This document shows positions 39,676 through 49,430 of a DNA stretch of 64,000 nucleotides, piece by piece. The position numbers and the translations under genes are program-made. Within the stretch, counting starts at the first letter, position 1. Every line of letters starts with the position of its first letter. The notes beneath the pieces are model-generated. The model was not told the DNA's origin and made no database searches. It saw only the letters and a list, made by a program, of their open reading frames with translations. Origin of the DNA: Vibrio gelatinilyticus (GTDB lineage Bacteria; Pseudomonadota; Gammaproteobacteria; Enterobacterales; Vibrionaceae); assembly GCF_022836845.1 (NCBI RefSeq), contig NZ_JAJNNZ010000002.1:109033-173032 (forward strand), written 5' to 3'.

Positions 39676-40812
39676 ATGTATGCACTAACGAATTGCAAAA
39701 TTTTCACTGGTAGTGATGTACTAACTGAACATACCGTTTTAGTCGAAGGGGATTTGATCCACTCAATTATTCCTGTTGCATCCTTAAACAAGGACATCAA
39801 GCGTATTGACCTTAAAGGCGCTAATGTAAGCCCGGGGTTTATTGACCTGCAGCTAAACGGTTGTGGTGGTGTTATGTTTAACGATGAGATCACTGCAGAC
39901 ACGATTCACACTATGCACCGAGCAAATCTAAAATCTGGCTGCACCAGCTTTCTACCTACTTTGATTACTTCGTCAGACGACAGCATGCGCCAAGCGATCG
40001 AAGCTGCGCGTAATTATCACGACCAGTATCAAAACCATTCCCTAGGACTGCACTTAGAAGGCCCATATTTAAACGTCGCGAAAAAAGGGATCCACAGCCC
40101 CGATTTCATTCGCCACTCTGACGATTCGATGATTGATCTTATCTGCGAAAATCGCGACCTCGTCGCAAAAGTCACACTTGCTCCGGAACAAAATCAGCCT
40201 GAGCATATCGAAAAGTTAAGAGATGCGGGTGTTGTTATTTCGATAGGTCACACAAATGCAACCTACCAAGAAGCTCGTCAAGGCTTTGATGCAGGTATCA
40301 CTTTTGCCACACACTTGTTCAATGCCATGACCTCGATGACTGGTCGTGAGCCCGGTGTTGTTGGTGCTATTTATGATACTGCAGATGTATACGCGGGTAT
40401 CATCGCGGATGGCTTCCATGTAGACTACGCAAACATTCGCATCGCTCACAAAATCAAAGGCGAGAAGTTGGTATTAGTGACGGATGCCACAGCTCCGGCT
40501 GGCGCTGACATGGAACACTTTATTTTTGTCGGCAAGAAAGTATATTACAAAGATGGTAAGTGTGTTGATGAAAACGGCACTTTAGGCGGCAGCGCACTGA
40601 CTATGATAGAAGCGGTTCAAAACACAGTTGAACACGCTGGTATTGCATTGGACGAAGCTCTTCGAATGGCGACGCTCTACCCTGCGAAAGCAATTGGGGT
40701 GGATCAAAAACTTGGCCGTATCAAAAAAGGTATGGTAGCAAACTTGGCTATTTTCGACAGAGACTTCCATGTTCAGGCAACGATTGTTAACGGACAATAC
40801 GAGCAGAATTAA
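39676..40812 (+). CDS. nagA: N-acetylglucosamine-6-phosphate deacetylase
   Basis: NagA hydrolyses GlcNAc-6-phosphate to glucosamine-6-phosphate and acetate, an amidohydrolase with one catalytic metal. The 378-residue protein has the metal ligands in HLEGPYLN (Glu), SIGHTNATY and [10 protein letters not shown] (His) and the catalytic aspartate in [10 protein letters not shown]. It is divergent from nagE; nagC starts two bases after its stop. The deaminase nagB, between nagE and nagA in E. coli, is not here. Confidence 0.97.
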   Translation: MYALTNCKIFTGSDVLTEHTVLVEGDLIHSIIPVASLNKDIKRIDLKGANVSPGFIDLQLNGCGGVMFNDEITADTIHTMHRANLKSGCTSFLPTLITSSDDSMRQAIEAARNYHDQYQNHSLGLHLEGPYLNVAKKGIHSPDFIRHSDDSMIDLICENRDLVAKVTLAPEQNQPEHIEKLRDAGVVISIGHTNATYQEARQGFDAGITFATHLFNAMTSMTGREPGVVGAIYDTADVYAGIIADGFHVDYANIRIAHKIKGEKLVLVTDATAPAGADMEHFIFVGKKVYYKDGKCVDENGTLGGSALTMIEAVQNTVEHAGIALDEALRMATLYPAKAIGVDQKLGRIKKGMVANLAIFDRDFHVQATIVNGQYEQN

Positions 40813-40814
40813 GC

Positions 40815-42029
40815 ATGAATGGTGGACAGATAGGTAATGTTGATTTAGTTAAGCAACTAAATAGCGCAGCGGTATACAGACTCATTGATAGACAGGGGCC
40901 TATATCCCGAATTCAGGTAGCTGATGTTAGCCAGCTAGCGCCAGCTAGTGTTACCAAAATCACCCGCCAGTTGTTAGAACGTGGCCTCATTAAAGAGGTC
41001 GCTCAGCAAGCTTCAACAGGTGGCCGACGCGCCATTTCACTGACAACCGAAGTTGTACCCTTTCATTCCGTTGCCGTCAGACTAGGCCGAGACTATGTTC
41101 AATTTAGCCTTTATGACTTAGGTGGCAAAGAACTCGCGTACGAAAGCCACGAACTCTTTTACTCAAACCAAAGTGATTTGGTCGCGGGTCTGTTGACCAA
41201 CCTCAAACAATTTGTCACGCAACAAGCTGAAAAGATTAACCAACTGGTTGCTATTGGCATCACGTTACCTGGTTTGGTGAACCCAACCACAGGTGTGGTT
41301 GAGTACATGCCGAATACTGACATCGACAACTTAGAGCTCAGTGACATTATTCGCAACGAATTTAATGTTGAATGTTTTGCTGGCAACGACGTAAGAGGTA
41401 TGGCACTCGCAGAGCACTATTTTGGTGCTAGCCAAGACTGCCAAGATTCCATCCTAGTGAGTGTTCATCGCGGTACAGGTGCTGGAATCATTGTTAACGG
41501 ACAAGTATTTTTGGGCTTCAACCGCAATGTCGGTGAGATCGGTCATATTCAAATCGATCCACTCGGTGAACAGTGTCAATGTGGTAATTTTGGTTGCCTT
41601 GAAACCGTCGCTGCCAATCCCGCAATAGTTCAACGAGTGAGAAAGCTCATTGCTCAAGGGTACCAATCCACCTTAGCGGATAAGCAGCACATTACCATCA
41701 ACGATGTCTGTTCACATGCGCTTAACGGTGATGAACTTGCTAAGCAAAGCTTAGTTCGAGTAGGCAATCAATTGGGTAAAGCAATTGCGATGACCATTAA
41801 CCTGTTTAACCCTCAAAAAGTGATTATCGCCGGTGATATCACCATGGCCAAAGATCTGGTTTTCCCTGCCATCAAGCGCAATGTCGAAAACCAATCGCTA
41901 ACCACTTTCCACAAGGATTTGCCTATCGTTGCATCTGAAATAGACAAACAGCCAACTATGGGGGCCTTTGCTATGATCAAACGTGCGATGCTTAATGGTG
42001 TCCTGCTTCAAAAATTATTAGAAGATTAA
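40815..42029 (+). CDS. nagC: ROK-family repressor NagC
   Basis: NagC represses amino-sugar genes and is released by GlcNAc-6-phosphate. The 404-residue protein has an N-terminal winged HTH (SRIQVADVSQLAPASVTKI) and a ROK domain with a glucokinase-like nucleotide site and the zinc motif CQCGNFGCLE preceded by GEIGHIQID. It is in an operon with nagA and probably acts on the operator upstream of nagE. Confidence 0.96.
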   Translation: MNGGQIGNVDLVKQLNSAAVYRLIDRQGPISRIQVADVSQLAPASVTKITRQLLERGLIKEVAQQASTGGRRAISLTTEVVPFHSVAVRLGRDYVQFSLYDLGGKELAYESHELFYSNQSDLVAGLLTNLKQFVTQQAEKINQLVAIGITLPGLVNPTTGVVEYMPNTDIDNLELSDIIRNEFNVECFAGNDVRGMALAEHYFGASQDCQDSILVSVHRGTGAGIIVNGQVFLGFNRNVGEIGHIQIDPLGEQCQCGNFGCLETVAANPAIVQRVRKLIAQGYQSTLADKQHITINDVCSHALNGDELAKQSLVRVGNQLGKAIAMTINLFNPQKVIIAGDITMAKDLVFPAIKRNVENQSLTTFHKDLPIVASEIDKQPTMGAFAMIKRAMLNGVLLQKLLED

Positions 42030-42059
42030 ACACAACACAAGTCAACGATACTGTAGAAT

Positions 42060-42092
42060 AACGGGCTGTATTAACATACAGCCCGTTATTTA
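42060..42092 (+). terminator. nagAC terminator hairpin
   Basis: AACGGGCTGTAT and ATACAGCCCGTT pair around TAAC, followed by ATTTATC. It lies between nagC and the antiporter gene. Confidence 0.75.
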
Positions 42093-42112
42093 TCAGGAAA
42101 ATATAAACTCAT

Positions 42113-43693
42113 ATGGACATCGTATTAATAACCGTTGCTTTCATTGCAGGGTTCATCGCACTTAAGTGTCAGCTGCCACCATTAGTTGGTTTTCTTCTCG
42201 CAGGCTTCACCCTACACGCCCTGGGCTTTGAGTCGACAGAAACGATAGTGACACTGGCTGATCTTGGCGTCACACTTCTATTGTTTACCATCGGCCTTAA
42301 GCTTGATATTAAAACCTTGCTTTCAAAAGAAATTTGGGCAGGCGCAAGCATTCACAATGTCGCTTCGACACTGATATTCACCGTTCTGTTATTGGGCTTG
42401 AAAACCCTTGGTATATCAAGCCTTGCAAGCTTAGAACTTGAGCAGTTGATTCTCATTGGTTTTGCCCTCTCATTCTCAAGTACCGTTTTCGCCGTCAAGA
42501 CGTTAGAAGAGAAAGGGGAAATGAATGCAACCTACGGTACCCTTGCCATTGGTATTTTGGTTATGCAGGATATCTTCGCAGTAATATTCTTGACCGCATC
42601 GACCGGGAAAGTCCCTGAATGGTATGCGCTGATCTTGTTTGCATTACCTTTAATTCGTCCGCTCTTTTTTAAAATTCTCGATAAGGTTGGGCACGGTGAA
42701 ATGCTGGTTCTCAGCGGCGTATTCTTCGCATTAGTCATGGGCGCAGGCTTGTTCGAAGTTGTCGGTGTTAAGGCCGACCTTGGCGCGCTGGTCTTAGGTA
42801 TGTTATTAGCTGGGCATGGAAAAGCTTCTGAATTATCAAAGTCACTCTTTAATTTAAAAGAGTTGTTCTTGGTGTGCTTTTTTCTCAACATCGGCCTTGC
42901 AGACCAACCAACACTGCAAGGTTTTCTGCTCGGCAGTATGATTTTATTGCTGCTGCCAATCAAAGGTTTCCTGTATTTTATCGTCATCAACGCCTTTAAA
43001 TTTCGCGTGCGCACTAGCCTACTCACCTCCCTAACGCTATTCAATTTTAGTGAGTTTGGCCTCATTGTCGGGGGACTTGCCTATAAGCTAGGGTGGATAT
43101 CAGGGGATATTTTGGTCGCCCTTGCTATCAGCGTTTCACTGTCTTTTATCGTCGCAGCGCCACTTAACCGCTTCGGCCACTCGATCTATCTTAGGTCAGC
43201 AAAGTGGCTTAAAGAGCAAGCGGCCGAAAACATACATCAGCGTGACCAGTTTATTCATCCGGGAGAAGCGCAAGTACTGATATTGGGGATGGGCCGCATT
43301 GGTTCGGGCGCATACGATGAACTGCACCAACGATACGGTAAAGTAAATCTAGGAGTTGAGGTCAGAGAAGAGGCCGCTCGCTTACATCAAAAACAAGGAC
43401 GCAATGTCATCGCTGGTGATGCGACTGACCCTGATTTTTGGGAGCGCATACTCGATACTGCTCACGTGAAACTGGTATTGTTGGCTATGCCGCATCACCA
43501 GGGAAATCAAACCGCACTAACCTTATTGCAACAAAAAGGCTTCAAAGGTCAAATTGCGGCAATCGCGGCCTATCCCGATCAAATAGAAGCTCTCAATGAA
43601 CTTGGGGTCGATGCTGCTTTTAACATTTATAGCGAAGCAGGTAGCGGTTTTGCCAGGCATGTCTGCAAACAACTACAGCCAAACTTAAAATAG
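42113..43693 (+). CDS. CPA2-family cation:proton antiporter with TrkA-N domain
   Basis: The 526-residue protein has about 12 membrane segments of the Kef/YbaL type in the first 380 residues and a cytoplasmic C-terminal Rossmann (TrkA-N/RCK) domain beginning VLILGMGRIGSGAYDEL. The domain binds NAD(H)-type ligands in relatives and gates potassium or sodium exchange for protons. The ion is not deducible from sequence. Gene order (between nagC and asnB) suggests independent expression, since terminators lie on both sides. Confidence 0.9.
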   Translation: MDIVLITVAFIAGFIALKCQLPPLVGFLLAGFTLHALGFESTETIVTLADLGVTLLLFTIGLKLDIKTLLSKEIWAGASIHNVASTLIFTVLLLGLKTLGISSLASLELEQLILIGFALSFSSTVFAVKTLEEKGEMNATYGTLAIGILVMQDIFAVIFLTASTGKVPEWYALILFALPLIRPLFFKILDKVGHGEMLVLSGVFFALVMGAGLFEVVGVKADLGALVLGMLLAGHGKASELSKSLFNLKELFLVCFFLNIGLADQPTLQGFLLGSMILLLLPIKGFLYFIVINAFKFRVRTSLLTSLTLFNFSEFGLIVGGLAYKLGWISGDILVALAISVSLSFIVAAPLNRFGHSIYLRSAKWLKEQAAENIHQRDQFIHPGEAQVLILGMGRIGSGAYDELHQRYGKVNLGVEVREEAARLHQKQGRNVIAGDATDPDFWERILDTAHVKLVLLAMPHHQGNQTALTLLQQKGFKGQIAAIAAYPDQIEALNELGVDAAFNIYSEAGSGFARHVCKQLQPNLK

Positions 43694-43707
43694 TCATCTG
43701 AAATAAA

Positions 43708-43735
43708 GTCAAAGGCCATTTAAGTGGCCTTTGAC
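43708..43735 (+). terminator. Antiporter gene terminator hairpin
   Basis: GTCAAAGGCCA and TGGCCTTTGAC pair around TTTAAG, 14 bases after the stop codon. There is no long T-run. Confidence 0.68.
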
Positions 43736-43938
43736 TCTGTACTTCAAATCTACTCGCCATTAGAAACCTGTTCAACATCGCACCTCCAATTAGAAAAAAT
43801 TTAAATTTAATTGCTATTTAGTGAATAAAATTTAACTCAATGTCGGTTTTATTTACTTTTTCACGATTGTCGGTTGCTTTTTTTTGAGCAGATGGCAAAT
43901 TGAACACATCAAAGTATTCATCGTTAAAAGGAAGTTGT

Positions 43939-45603
43939 ATGTGTTCAGTATTTGGCATCCTCGATATAAAAAGTGATGCCGCAGCACTTAGACCGGTTGC
44001 ACTAGAAATGTCGAAAACATTGCGCCACCGTGGTCCTGATTGGTCTGGTATCTATTCATCTGAAAGAGCTATCTTAGCTCATGAGCGATTGGCAATTGTT
44101 GGTCTTAATAGCGGTGCTCAGCCACTATATAGCTCAGACAAAAAACACATCCTTGCCGTTAACGGTGAAATCTACAACCACAAAGAAATTCGTGCGCGTT
44201 ACGAAGGTAAATATGAGTTCCAAACAGATTCAGACTGTGAAGTAATTCTTGCTCTTTACGAAGATCTTGGGGCTGATTTACTTGAAGAACTCAACGGTAT
44301 TTTTGCCTTTGTTCTGTACGATGAAGAGAAAGACCAATATCTTGTGGGCCGTGATCACATTGGTATCATTCCTTTATATCAAGGCTATGATGAGCACGGA
44401 AACTATTACGTTGCTTCTGAAATGAAAGCCCTTGTTCCTGTCTGTAAAACGATCAGCGAATTCCCTCCAGGTTGCTTCTACGGTTCGGGCGATGCTGAGC
44501 CACAACGCTACTATATTCGTGATTGGAACGAGTACGCTGCAGTACAAGGCAACTCTACCAGCAAAGAAGAGCTTACTGAAGCTCTAGAAGCCGCAGTAAA
44601 ACGCCAACTTATGACCGACGTACCATACGGCGTACTACTGTCTGGCGGGCTTGATTCATCAATCACTTCTGCGGTCGCTAAGCGCTTTGCCGCTATGCGT
44701 ATTGAAGACGACGGTCAATCAGAAGCCTGGTGGCCACAGCTACACTCTTTTGCAGTGGGCTTAGAAGGTGCACCAGACTTGATAGCGGCTCGTGAAGTCG
44801 CAGACCAAATTGGTACCGTTCACCATGAAATGACTTATACGATTCAAGAAGGCTTAGACGCTATTCGTGACGTGATTTACCACATCGAAACATACGACGT
44901 TACTACGATTCGTGCATCCACACCAATGTACCTTTTAGCTCGAAAGATCAAAGCAATGGGCATCAAAATGGTTCTTTCTGGTGAAGGCGCTGACGAAATC
45001 TTCGGTGGTTACCTTTACTTCCATAAAGCGCCAAATGCCAAAGAGTTCCACGAGGAGACCGTGCGTAAACTACTAGCGTTAAACATGTTTGACTGCGCTC
45101 GTGCCAACAAATCATTGGCCGCTTGGGGCGTCGAAGGTCGTGTGCCTTTCCTAGACAAAGAATTTATCGATGTGGCAATGCGTCTTAACCCTGAAGATAA
45201 GATGTGTGGCAATGGCAAAATGGAGAAACACATTCTTCGTGAGTGCTTTGAACATTACCTACCAGAATCTATCGCTTGGCGTCAAAAAGAGCAGTTCTCA
45301 GACGGTGTTGGTTACAGCTGGATTGACACATTAAAAGCCGTGGCAGAAGAGAAAGTCACAGACACTCAAATGGAGACAGCGGCATACCGCTTCCCATACA
45401 ACACGCCGACAACAAAAGAAGGTTATGCATATCGCGAAATCTTCGAAGAACTTTTCCCGCTAGAATCTGCAGCAAAATGCGTTCCAGGCGGCCCATCGGT
45501 AGCTTGTTCTTCAGCAAAAGCGATTGAATGGGATGAGTCATTCCAAAACTGTGTTGACCCATCAGGTCGAGCAGTACAAGCAGTTCATAACGACTCTTAC
45601 TAA
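43939..45603 (+). CDS. asnB: Asparagine synthetase B (glutamine-hydrolysing)
   Basis: AsnB makes asparagine from aspartate with ATP and glutamine. The start at 43939 gives MCSVFGIL, which places the catalytic cysteine at residue 2, and the product has 554 residues, the E. coli length; an in-frame start at 43900 would hide that cysteine. The synthetase domain has the PP-loop LLSGGLDSS and GEGADEIFGGY. An AAAGGAAG site precedes the start. It follows the nag genes as in E. coli. Confidence 0.98.
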   Translation: MCSVFGILDIKSDAAALRPVALEMSKTLRHRGPDWSGIYSSERAILAHERLAIVGLNSGAQPLYSSDKKHILAVNGEIYNHKEIRARYEGKYEFQTDSDCEVILALYEDLGADLLEELNGIFAFVLYDEEKDQYLVGRDHIGIIPLYQGYDEHGNYYVASEMKALVPVCKTISEFPPGCFYGSGDAEPQRYYIRDWNEYAAVQGNSTSKEELTEALEAAVKRQLMTDVPYGVLLSGGLDSSITSAVAKRFAAMRIEDDGQSEAWWPQLHSFAVGLEGAPDLIAAREVADQIGTVHHEMTYTIQEGLDAIRDVIYHIETYDVTTIRASTPMYLLARKIKAMGIKMVLSGEGADEIFGGYLYFHKAPNAKEFHEETVRKLLALNMFDCARANKSLAAWGVEGRVPFLDKEFIDVAMRLNPEDKMCGNGKMEKHILRECFEHYLPESIAWRQKEQFSDGVGYSWIDTLKAVAEEKVTDTQMETAAYRFPYNTPTTKEGYAYREIFEELFPLESAAKCVPGGPSVACSSAKAIEWDESFQNCVDPSGRAVQAVHNDSY

Positions 45604-45610
45604 GTCGCTC

Positions 45611-45640
45611 CAAAAAAAACCAGCCTCGGCTGGTTTTTTT
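45611..45640. terminator. Terminator between asnB and nnrS
   Basis: ACCAGCC/GGCTGGT with a two-base loop, A-run and seven-base T-run on either side; usable from both strands. Confidence 0.9.
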
Positions 45641-45657
45641 GTACTTGTCATTCAAGA

Positions 45658-46842
45658 TTACCCAGGATGGCCGTCTACTCTGGGGGTCAGTAGCATCTTG
45701 CCAAATTGCAGTACGTACAATCCAAAGCCTATGGTCCACAATAGAGCGCTGATATTAATCCACACAAACAAATACTCTGGCCAAAATACCACACCGAAAC
45801 TGCGAATCGCTGCGGCAACGATAACTGAAAGAAAGGCAATTGCCATGTTTGGCCCTTTGTAGATCGCTCGTCCTGTATGCCCCATAGTCACTCGACTGAT
45901 CATCGCTAAAATTACGCCGCCCAAAGCCCCAACCGCAAATAGATGTAAGAAGTTATGTGCGGTAAATGCATCGGTTAATGCACCTCTAAAGATCAAACTC
46001 AATGGCAAGCAAAGATAGGCAAAATGCAAAGACCAGACTAGGGGCTCAGAAAGCGTCGCCCAGGGTTTCCAGCGCAGCCAACGCACCAATTGTGCGCTAC
46101 CGGCAAAGACCATTAGAATTTGAACGACAGTATCATCGGTCAATGAGAAGAAACTAAGGAGAAAGAGCACTAGCAAAGGAAGGTTCGCCGCCCATTCTAG
46201 GTAAACAATGGGCTGGGCCTTTTCAAAATTAAAACGACGAGCAGTAAAGAATGGTATCACCCTTCCTCCCATCACAGACAACAATAAGGTGAACCACCAA
46301 AGCATTGCTTGCCAAACTGCACTTGAGCCGAAAGGAGGCATACCCTTTATGGTCGCATAACTAGCAAAGTTGGCAAAAATAGCCAGCAGGAACAAGGGAA
46401 CAAAAAATAGGTTTTTCCATCCTTTCGCCCTAACGACACGAAAACCTATTTCATACGCAGCCATGGCTAAAAACAGGGCTTCAATACTTGATATCAACCA
46501 TAGAGGCGTTGGAGTCCAGAGCAACACCCTTGGCAAAATCCACAATATCACCAATACCAGCAATCGATGGTGCTTAGTACCATTGACTCCTGTCCAAGTT
46601 TGTACCGCTGTCAGAACAAAGCCCACCACAATCGCCATGGCAAAGCCAAACAGCATTTCGTGTGCGTGCCACCAAAGGGCTGGTACTGCTAAGGATGAAG
46701 GCTGACCATTCTGAAACATCAACACCCAAACTACGACCGCAAAAATAGCGTAAACGCTGCCTAACAAAAAGAAAGGTCGAAAGCCTAAACGAAGCCATGC
46801 GGGGATCTTATCTTCGACTTTTTTGTCAGTAATATTCAACAT
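45658..46842 (-). CDS. nnrS: NnrS family membrane protein
   Basis: NnrS proteins are haem- and copper-containing inner-membrane proteins that help cells resist nitric oxide. The 394-residue product has about twelve membrane segments and the family hallmark LGFRPFFLLGSVYA with WWHAHEMLFGFAMAIVVGF, whose histidines are likely metal ligands. It is a single gene with a 417-base upstream region that includes a dyad at 46908-46927. Confidence 0.92.
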   Translation of the reverse strand: MLNITDKKVEDKIPAWLRLGFRPFFLLGSVYAIFAVVVWVLMFQNGQPSSLAVPALWWHAHEMLFGFAMAIVVGFVLTAVQTWTGVNGTKHHRLLVLVILWILPRVLLWTPTPLWLISSIEALFLAMAAYEIGFRVVRAKGWKNLFFVPLFLLAIFANFASYATIKGMPPFGSSAVWQAMLWWFTLLLSVMGGRVIPFFTARRFNFEKAQPIVYLEWAANLPLLVLFLLSFFSLTDDTVVQILMVFAGSAQLVRWLRWKPWATLSEPLVWSLHFAYLCLPLSLIFRGALTDAFTAHNFLHLFAVGALGGVILAMISRVTMGHTGRAIYKGPNMAIAFLSVIVAAAIRSFGVVFWPEYLFVWINISALLWTIGFGLYVLQFGKMLLTPRVDGHPG

Positions 46843-47259
46843 AGTATTCCACTTAATTTCCTCAATTACAGGTATCTATGCATAATTCATTCCATAAGAA
46901 AAAACATTATTAATCAGAAGATTAATATAAGATCACGCATCAAAATAAGTCTAAATGACACATTAGCATGAAGTCAAAAGCACTCAGGTGAGTCAAATTT
47001 AACCATTCAATTTTATGATAAGCCGATACACCGTGTATGGTCTGTCAATGTCAGTATAGTCTAACGATGCTCAGCTCTAGGTCGCCGCTAGACGACAACA
47101 CACAGTTAAACAAGCAGAAAAAATAAAACGTTTACATTGCTCACAGTTCTTTGCAGCACCAAAGTTGAGAGCCTTCATTCATCTCAATTTAGTGAAACAT
47201 ACATTGCCATATTTTCATGATAGGAGTTTAATACCTATAAAGAATAAGAGAGGTTACGT
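46843..47259. promoter_or_regulatory. Divergent nnrS-galR control region
   Basis: This 417-base gap has no credible ORF. On the nnrS side a perfect dyad TATTAATC-AGAA-GATTAATA lies at 46908-46927, 65 bases before the nnrS start. In the middle lies ATACAC-C-GTGTAT (47026-47038). Near galR there is the GalR-like box annotated separately. None of the first two matches a consensus I know. Confidence 0.5.
47122..47137 (+). promoter_or_regulatory. GalR-like box upstream of galR
   Basis: AATAAAACGTTTACAT shares the core AAACGTTTACA with the perfect gal operator at 52855-52870. It lies about 122 bases before the galR start and suggests autoregulation. Confidence 0.6.
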
Positions 47260-48264
47260 ATGGCAACAATAAAGGATGTCGCCAAAGAGGCTGGCGTCTC
47301 AGTGGCAACGGTTTCACGAGTCATCAATAAATCCCCAAAAGCGAGCTCCGCATCAGTAGAATCGGTGACCAAAGCGATGTCTAAACTGGGTTACCGCCCT
47401 AATGCCAACGCTAGAGCACTGGTCAGTCAAAGCACCAACACGGTTGGGGTTTTGGTCAGTGATGTTTCTGATCCTTTTTTTGGAACCCTCGTCAAAGCCG
47501 TTGATGATGTTGCCCACCAGCACAACAAACACATTCTTGTTGGTAACGGCTATCACAATGCCGATGAAGAGCGCAACGCCATCGAACTCCTTATTAATAG
47601 TCGATGTGACGCCCTGGTGATCCACTCGAAAGCACTCTCAGATGAGGAGCTCATTCGCTATGCTGAAGAAGTCAAAGCGCTGGTGTTTATTAACCGCAAT
47701 ATCGAAGCCCTACCTGGCCGTTGTATCTCTTTGGATAACTATAAAGGGGCTTTTCTGGCCACCGAGCACTTGATCCGCAATGGACATCGCAATATTGCGT
47801 GCATTGCTTCTTCACATGCAATTGAAGATGTCGAGCAGCGTTTGGCTGGCTATCAAGACGCCCTAAAGGCAAACAATATCGAGTTATCGACGAGCTATGT
47901 AGAATACGGTGAGCCCGACAGCGATGGTGGGGAACGCGCCATGACAAACCTACTGACCAAATCTCTGCCAATTACAGGAATCGTGGCTTATAACGACAAC
48001 ATGGCTGCTGGAGCTCTCTCTGTCTTGGAAGAAAATCAATTAGAACTGCCGCGCCAAATGTCAATTATCGGTTTTGATGATGCGCTGATAGCAAAATACT
48101 TACACCCTCGGCTCACCACTATCCGCTACCCGATTAAAATGATGGCCGAAAAGGCTGCTGAAATCGCGATTGCCCTATCCAAGAAAGCAACCATAGAAAC
48201 CGAACCTATGGTCTATTCTCCCACTTTGGTGCAGCGAATGTCCGTTGAAAGAAACATGCTCTAA
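47260..48264 (+). CDS. galR: LacI-family galactose repressor GalR
   Basis: GalR represses galactose genes and is induced by galactose. The 334-residue protein has a LacI-type HTH (TIKDVAKEAGVSVATVSRVI) with hinge helix (PNANARALVSQ), then a periplasmic-binding-protein-like sensor domain (SLDNYKGAFLATEHLI, GFDDALIAKYLHPRLTTI). Its convergent neighbour is the galETKM operon, and mglBAC lies beyond; operators with its likely core lie upstream of each. Confidence 0.92.
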   Translation: MATIKDVAKEAGVSVATVSRVINKSPKASSASVESVTKAMSKLGYRPNANARALVSQSTNTVGVLVSDVSDPFFGTLVKAVDDVAHQHNKHILVGNGYHNADEERNAIELLINSRCDALVIHSKALSDEELIRYAEEVKALVFINRNIEALPGRCISLDNYKGAFLATEHLIRNGHRNIACIASSHAIEDVEQRLAGYQDALKANNIELSTSYVEYGEPDSDGGERAMTNLLTKSLPITGIVAYNDNMAAGALSVLEENQLELPRQMSIIGFDDALIAKYLHPRLTTIRYPIKMMAEKAAEIAIALSKKATIETEPMVYSPTLVQRMSVERNML

Positions 48265-48267
48265 TCT

Positions 48268-48297
48268 AAAAAAAACCAGCAATTGCTGGTTTTTTTG
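48268..48297. terminator. Palindromic terminator between galR and galM
   Basis: AACCAGC/GCTGGTT around AATT with A- and T-runs, almost symmetrical, so it can stop both strands. Confidence 0.9.
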
Positions 48298-48337
48298 TTC
48301 TCTATCACTTCGGAATGCACCCTGTTATTCAAACGGC

Positions 48338-49417
48338 TTAGTTCTGAGCTAGCTCAAATTGATAGCAGGTCATGTGTACATACTCTTCTCCGGGTTCAAA
48401 AAAACAGCTTGGCTGCCCCCATTCGGGATGGTTTGGAGAGTCGGGTAAGAACTGAGTTTCCAGCGCTAACCCTGCATAGTTTTGATATTCCCCATGTTGG
48501 CGGTTTGGCGTCCCCGCTAACCAGTTTCCGGTGTATAACTGTACAGCAGGCTTGGTTGTATAGAGCTTCATTGTTACCAGGCCATCAGGAGAGGTCACCG
48601 AGGCGGCACAGTCGCCCTGCTCGCACGAACGCGCAAGAATAAACGAATGATCGTAACCATTTGCCGCCTGCTGTTGCTCGTCTGCAAGCCAGTCCTCGGT
48701 CACCAATTTTGGCACTCTAAAATCAAAGCTGGTTCTTTCGACCGATACCGGCCCTGATAATGGAATACCACTAGCATTGGTGGGCAGATATTGATGAGCA
48801 TTAATGCTTAAGATATGCTCCTTGCACGTTTCTCCCCTCTCGGCGCCCAATAAGTTAAAATAGGCGTGATTGGTGAGGTTGATTGGCGTCGCCTTATCTG
48901 TACGGGCAAAGTACTCAATTCTGACTTCATTGTCGTCGGTGAGCTCATATCGAACCGACACATCCAGATTCCCAGGAAAGCCTTGATCACCATCGAAAGA
49001 GTGCAGCTCCAACACAATAAATTGACGACCGTGTTCACTCACTCGCCAGCGCCTTTTATCAAACCCATCAACACCACCGTGAAGACAGTTTCCTTGCTGA
49101 TTGCTAGAAAGCTCGGTGAGCGCACCATTGTGATAATACTTAGCGCCGGCAATGCGATTTGCGTAGCGCCCTACCGTGGCTCCCTGATAGCTCTGCTGGT
49201 TGAGGTAATCTTTTAATGTAGAGCACCCTAGGAGCACCTCTCTTTGCTCTTTAGAGCCGTCACCTTTAGTCACAGGTAGTGTACAACTTACCCATGTTGC
49301 TCCGAAATCCATCACCGAAATGCGCATTCCATAAGCATTTTCTAGCGTAAAGAAATTCACTGGCATTCCATCCGGGGCGACATCTTTAGTGTTACTTTCA
49401 ACGATTGATTGATTCAT
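48338..49417 (-). CDS. galM: Galactose mutarotase (aldose 1-epimerase)
   Basis: GalM converts beta-D-galactose to the alpha anomer used by GalK. The 359-residue protein has the GVDGFDKRRW and NLTNHAYFNL motifs, where the catalytic histidines lie, and catalytic glutamate in LALETQFLPDSPNHPEW. It is the last gene of galETKM, 13 bases after galK. Confidence 0.96.
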   Translation of the reverse strand: MNQSIVESNTKDVAPDGMPVNFFTLENAYGMRISVMDFGATWVSCTLPVTKGDGSKEQREVLLGCSTLKDYLNQQSYQGATVGRYANRIAGAKYYHNGALTELSSNQQGNCLHGGVDGFDKRRWRVSEHGRQFIVLELHSFDGDQGFPGNLDVSVRYELTDDNEVRIEYFARTDKATPINLTNHAYFNLLGAERGETCKEHILSINAHQYLPTNASGIPLSGPVSVERTSFDFRVPKLVTEDWLADEQQQAANGYDHSFILARSCEQGDCAASVTSPDGLVTMKLYTTKPAVQLYTGNWLAGTPNRQHGEYQNYAGLALETQFLPDSPNHPEWGQPSCFFEPGEEYVHMTCYQFELAQN

Positions 49418-49430
49418 AAAATGACTATCT

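Noticed and set aside
42532..43065. 177-residue frame opposite the antiporter gene
   Set aside because: It mirrors membrane segments of the real gene; basic residues come from hydrophobic codons read backwards.
46908..46927. FNR site upstream of nnrS
   Set aside because: The dyad does not fit TTGAT-N4-ATCAA at the key G/C positions, so I list it only as an unknown operator candidate.
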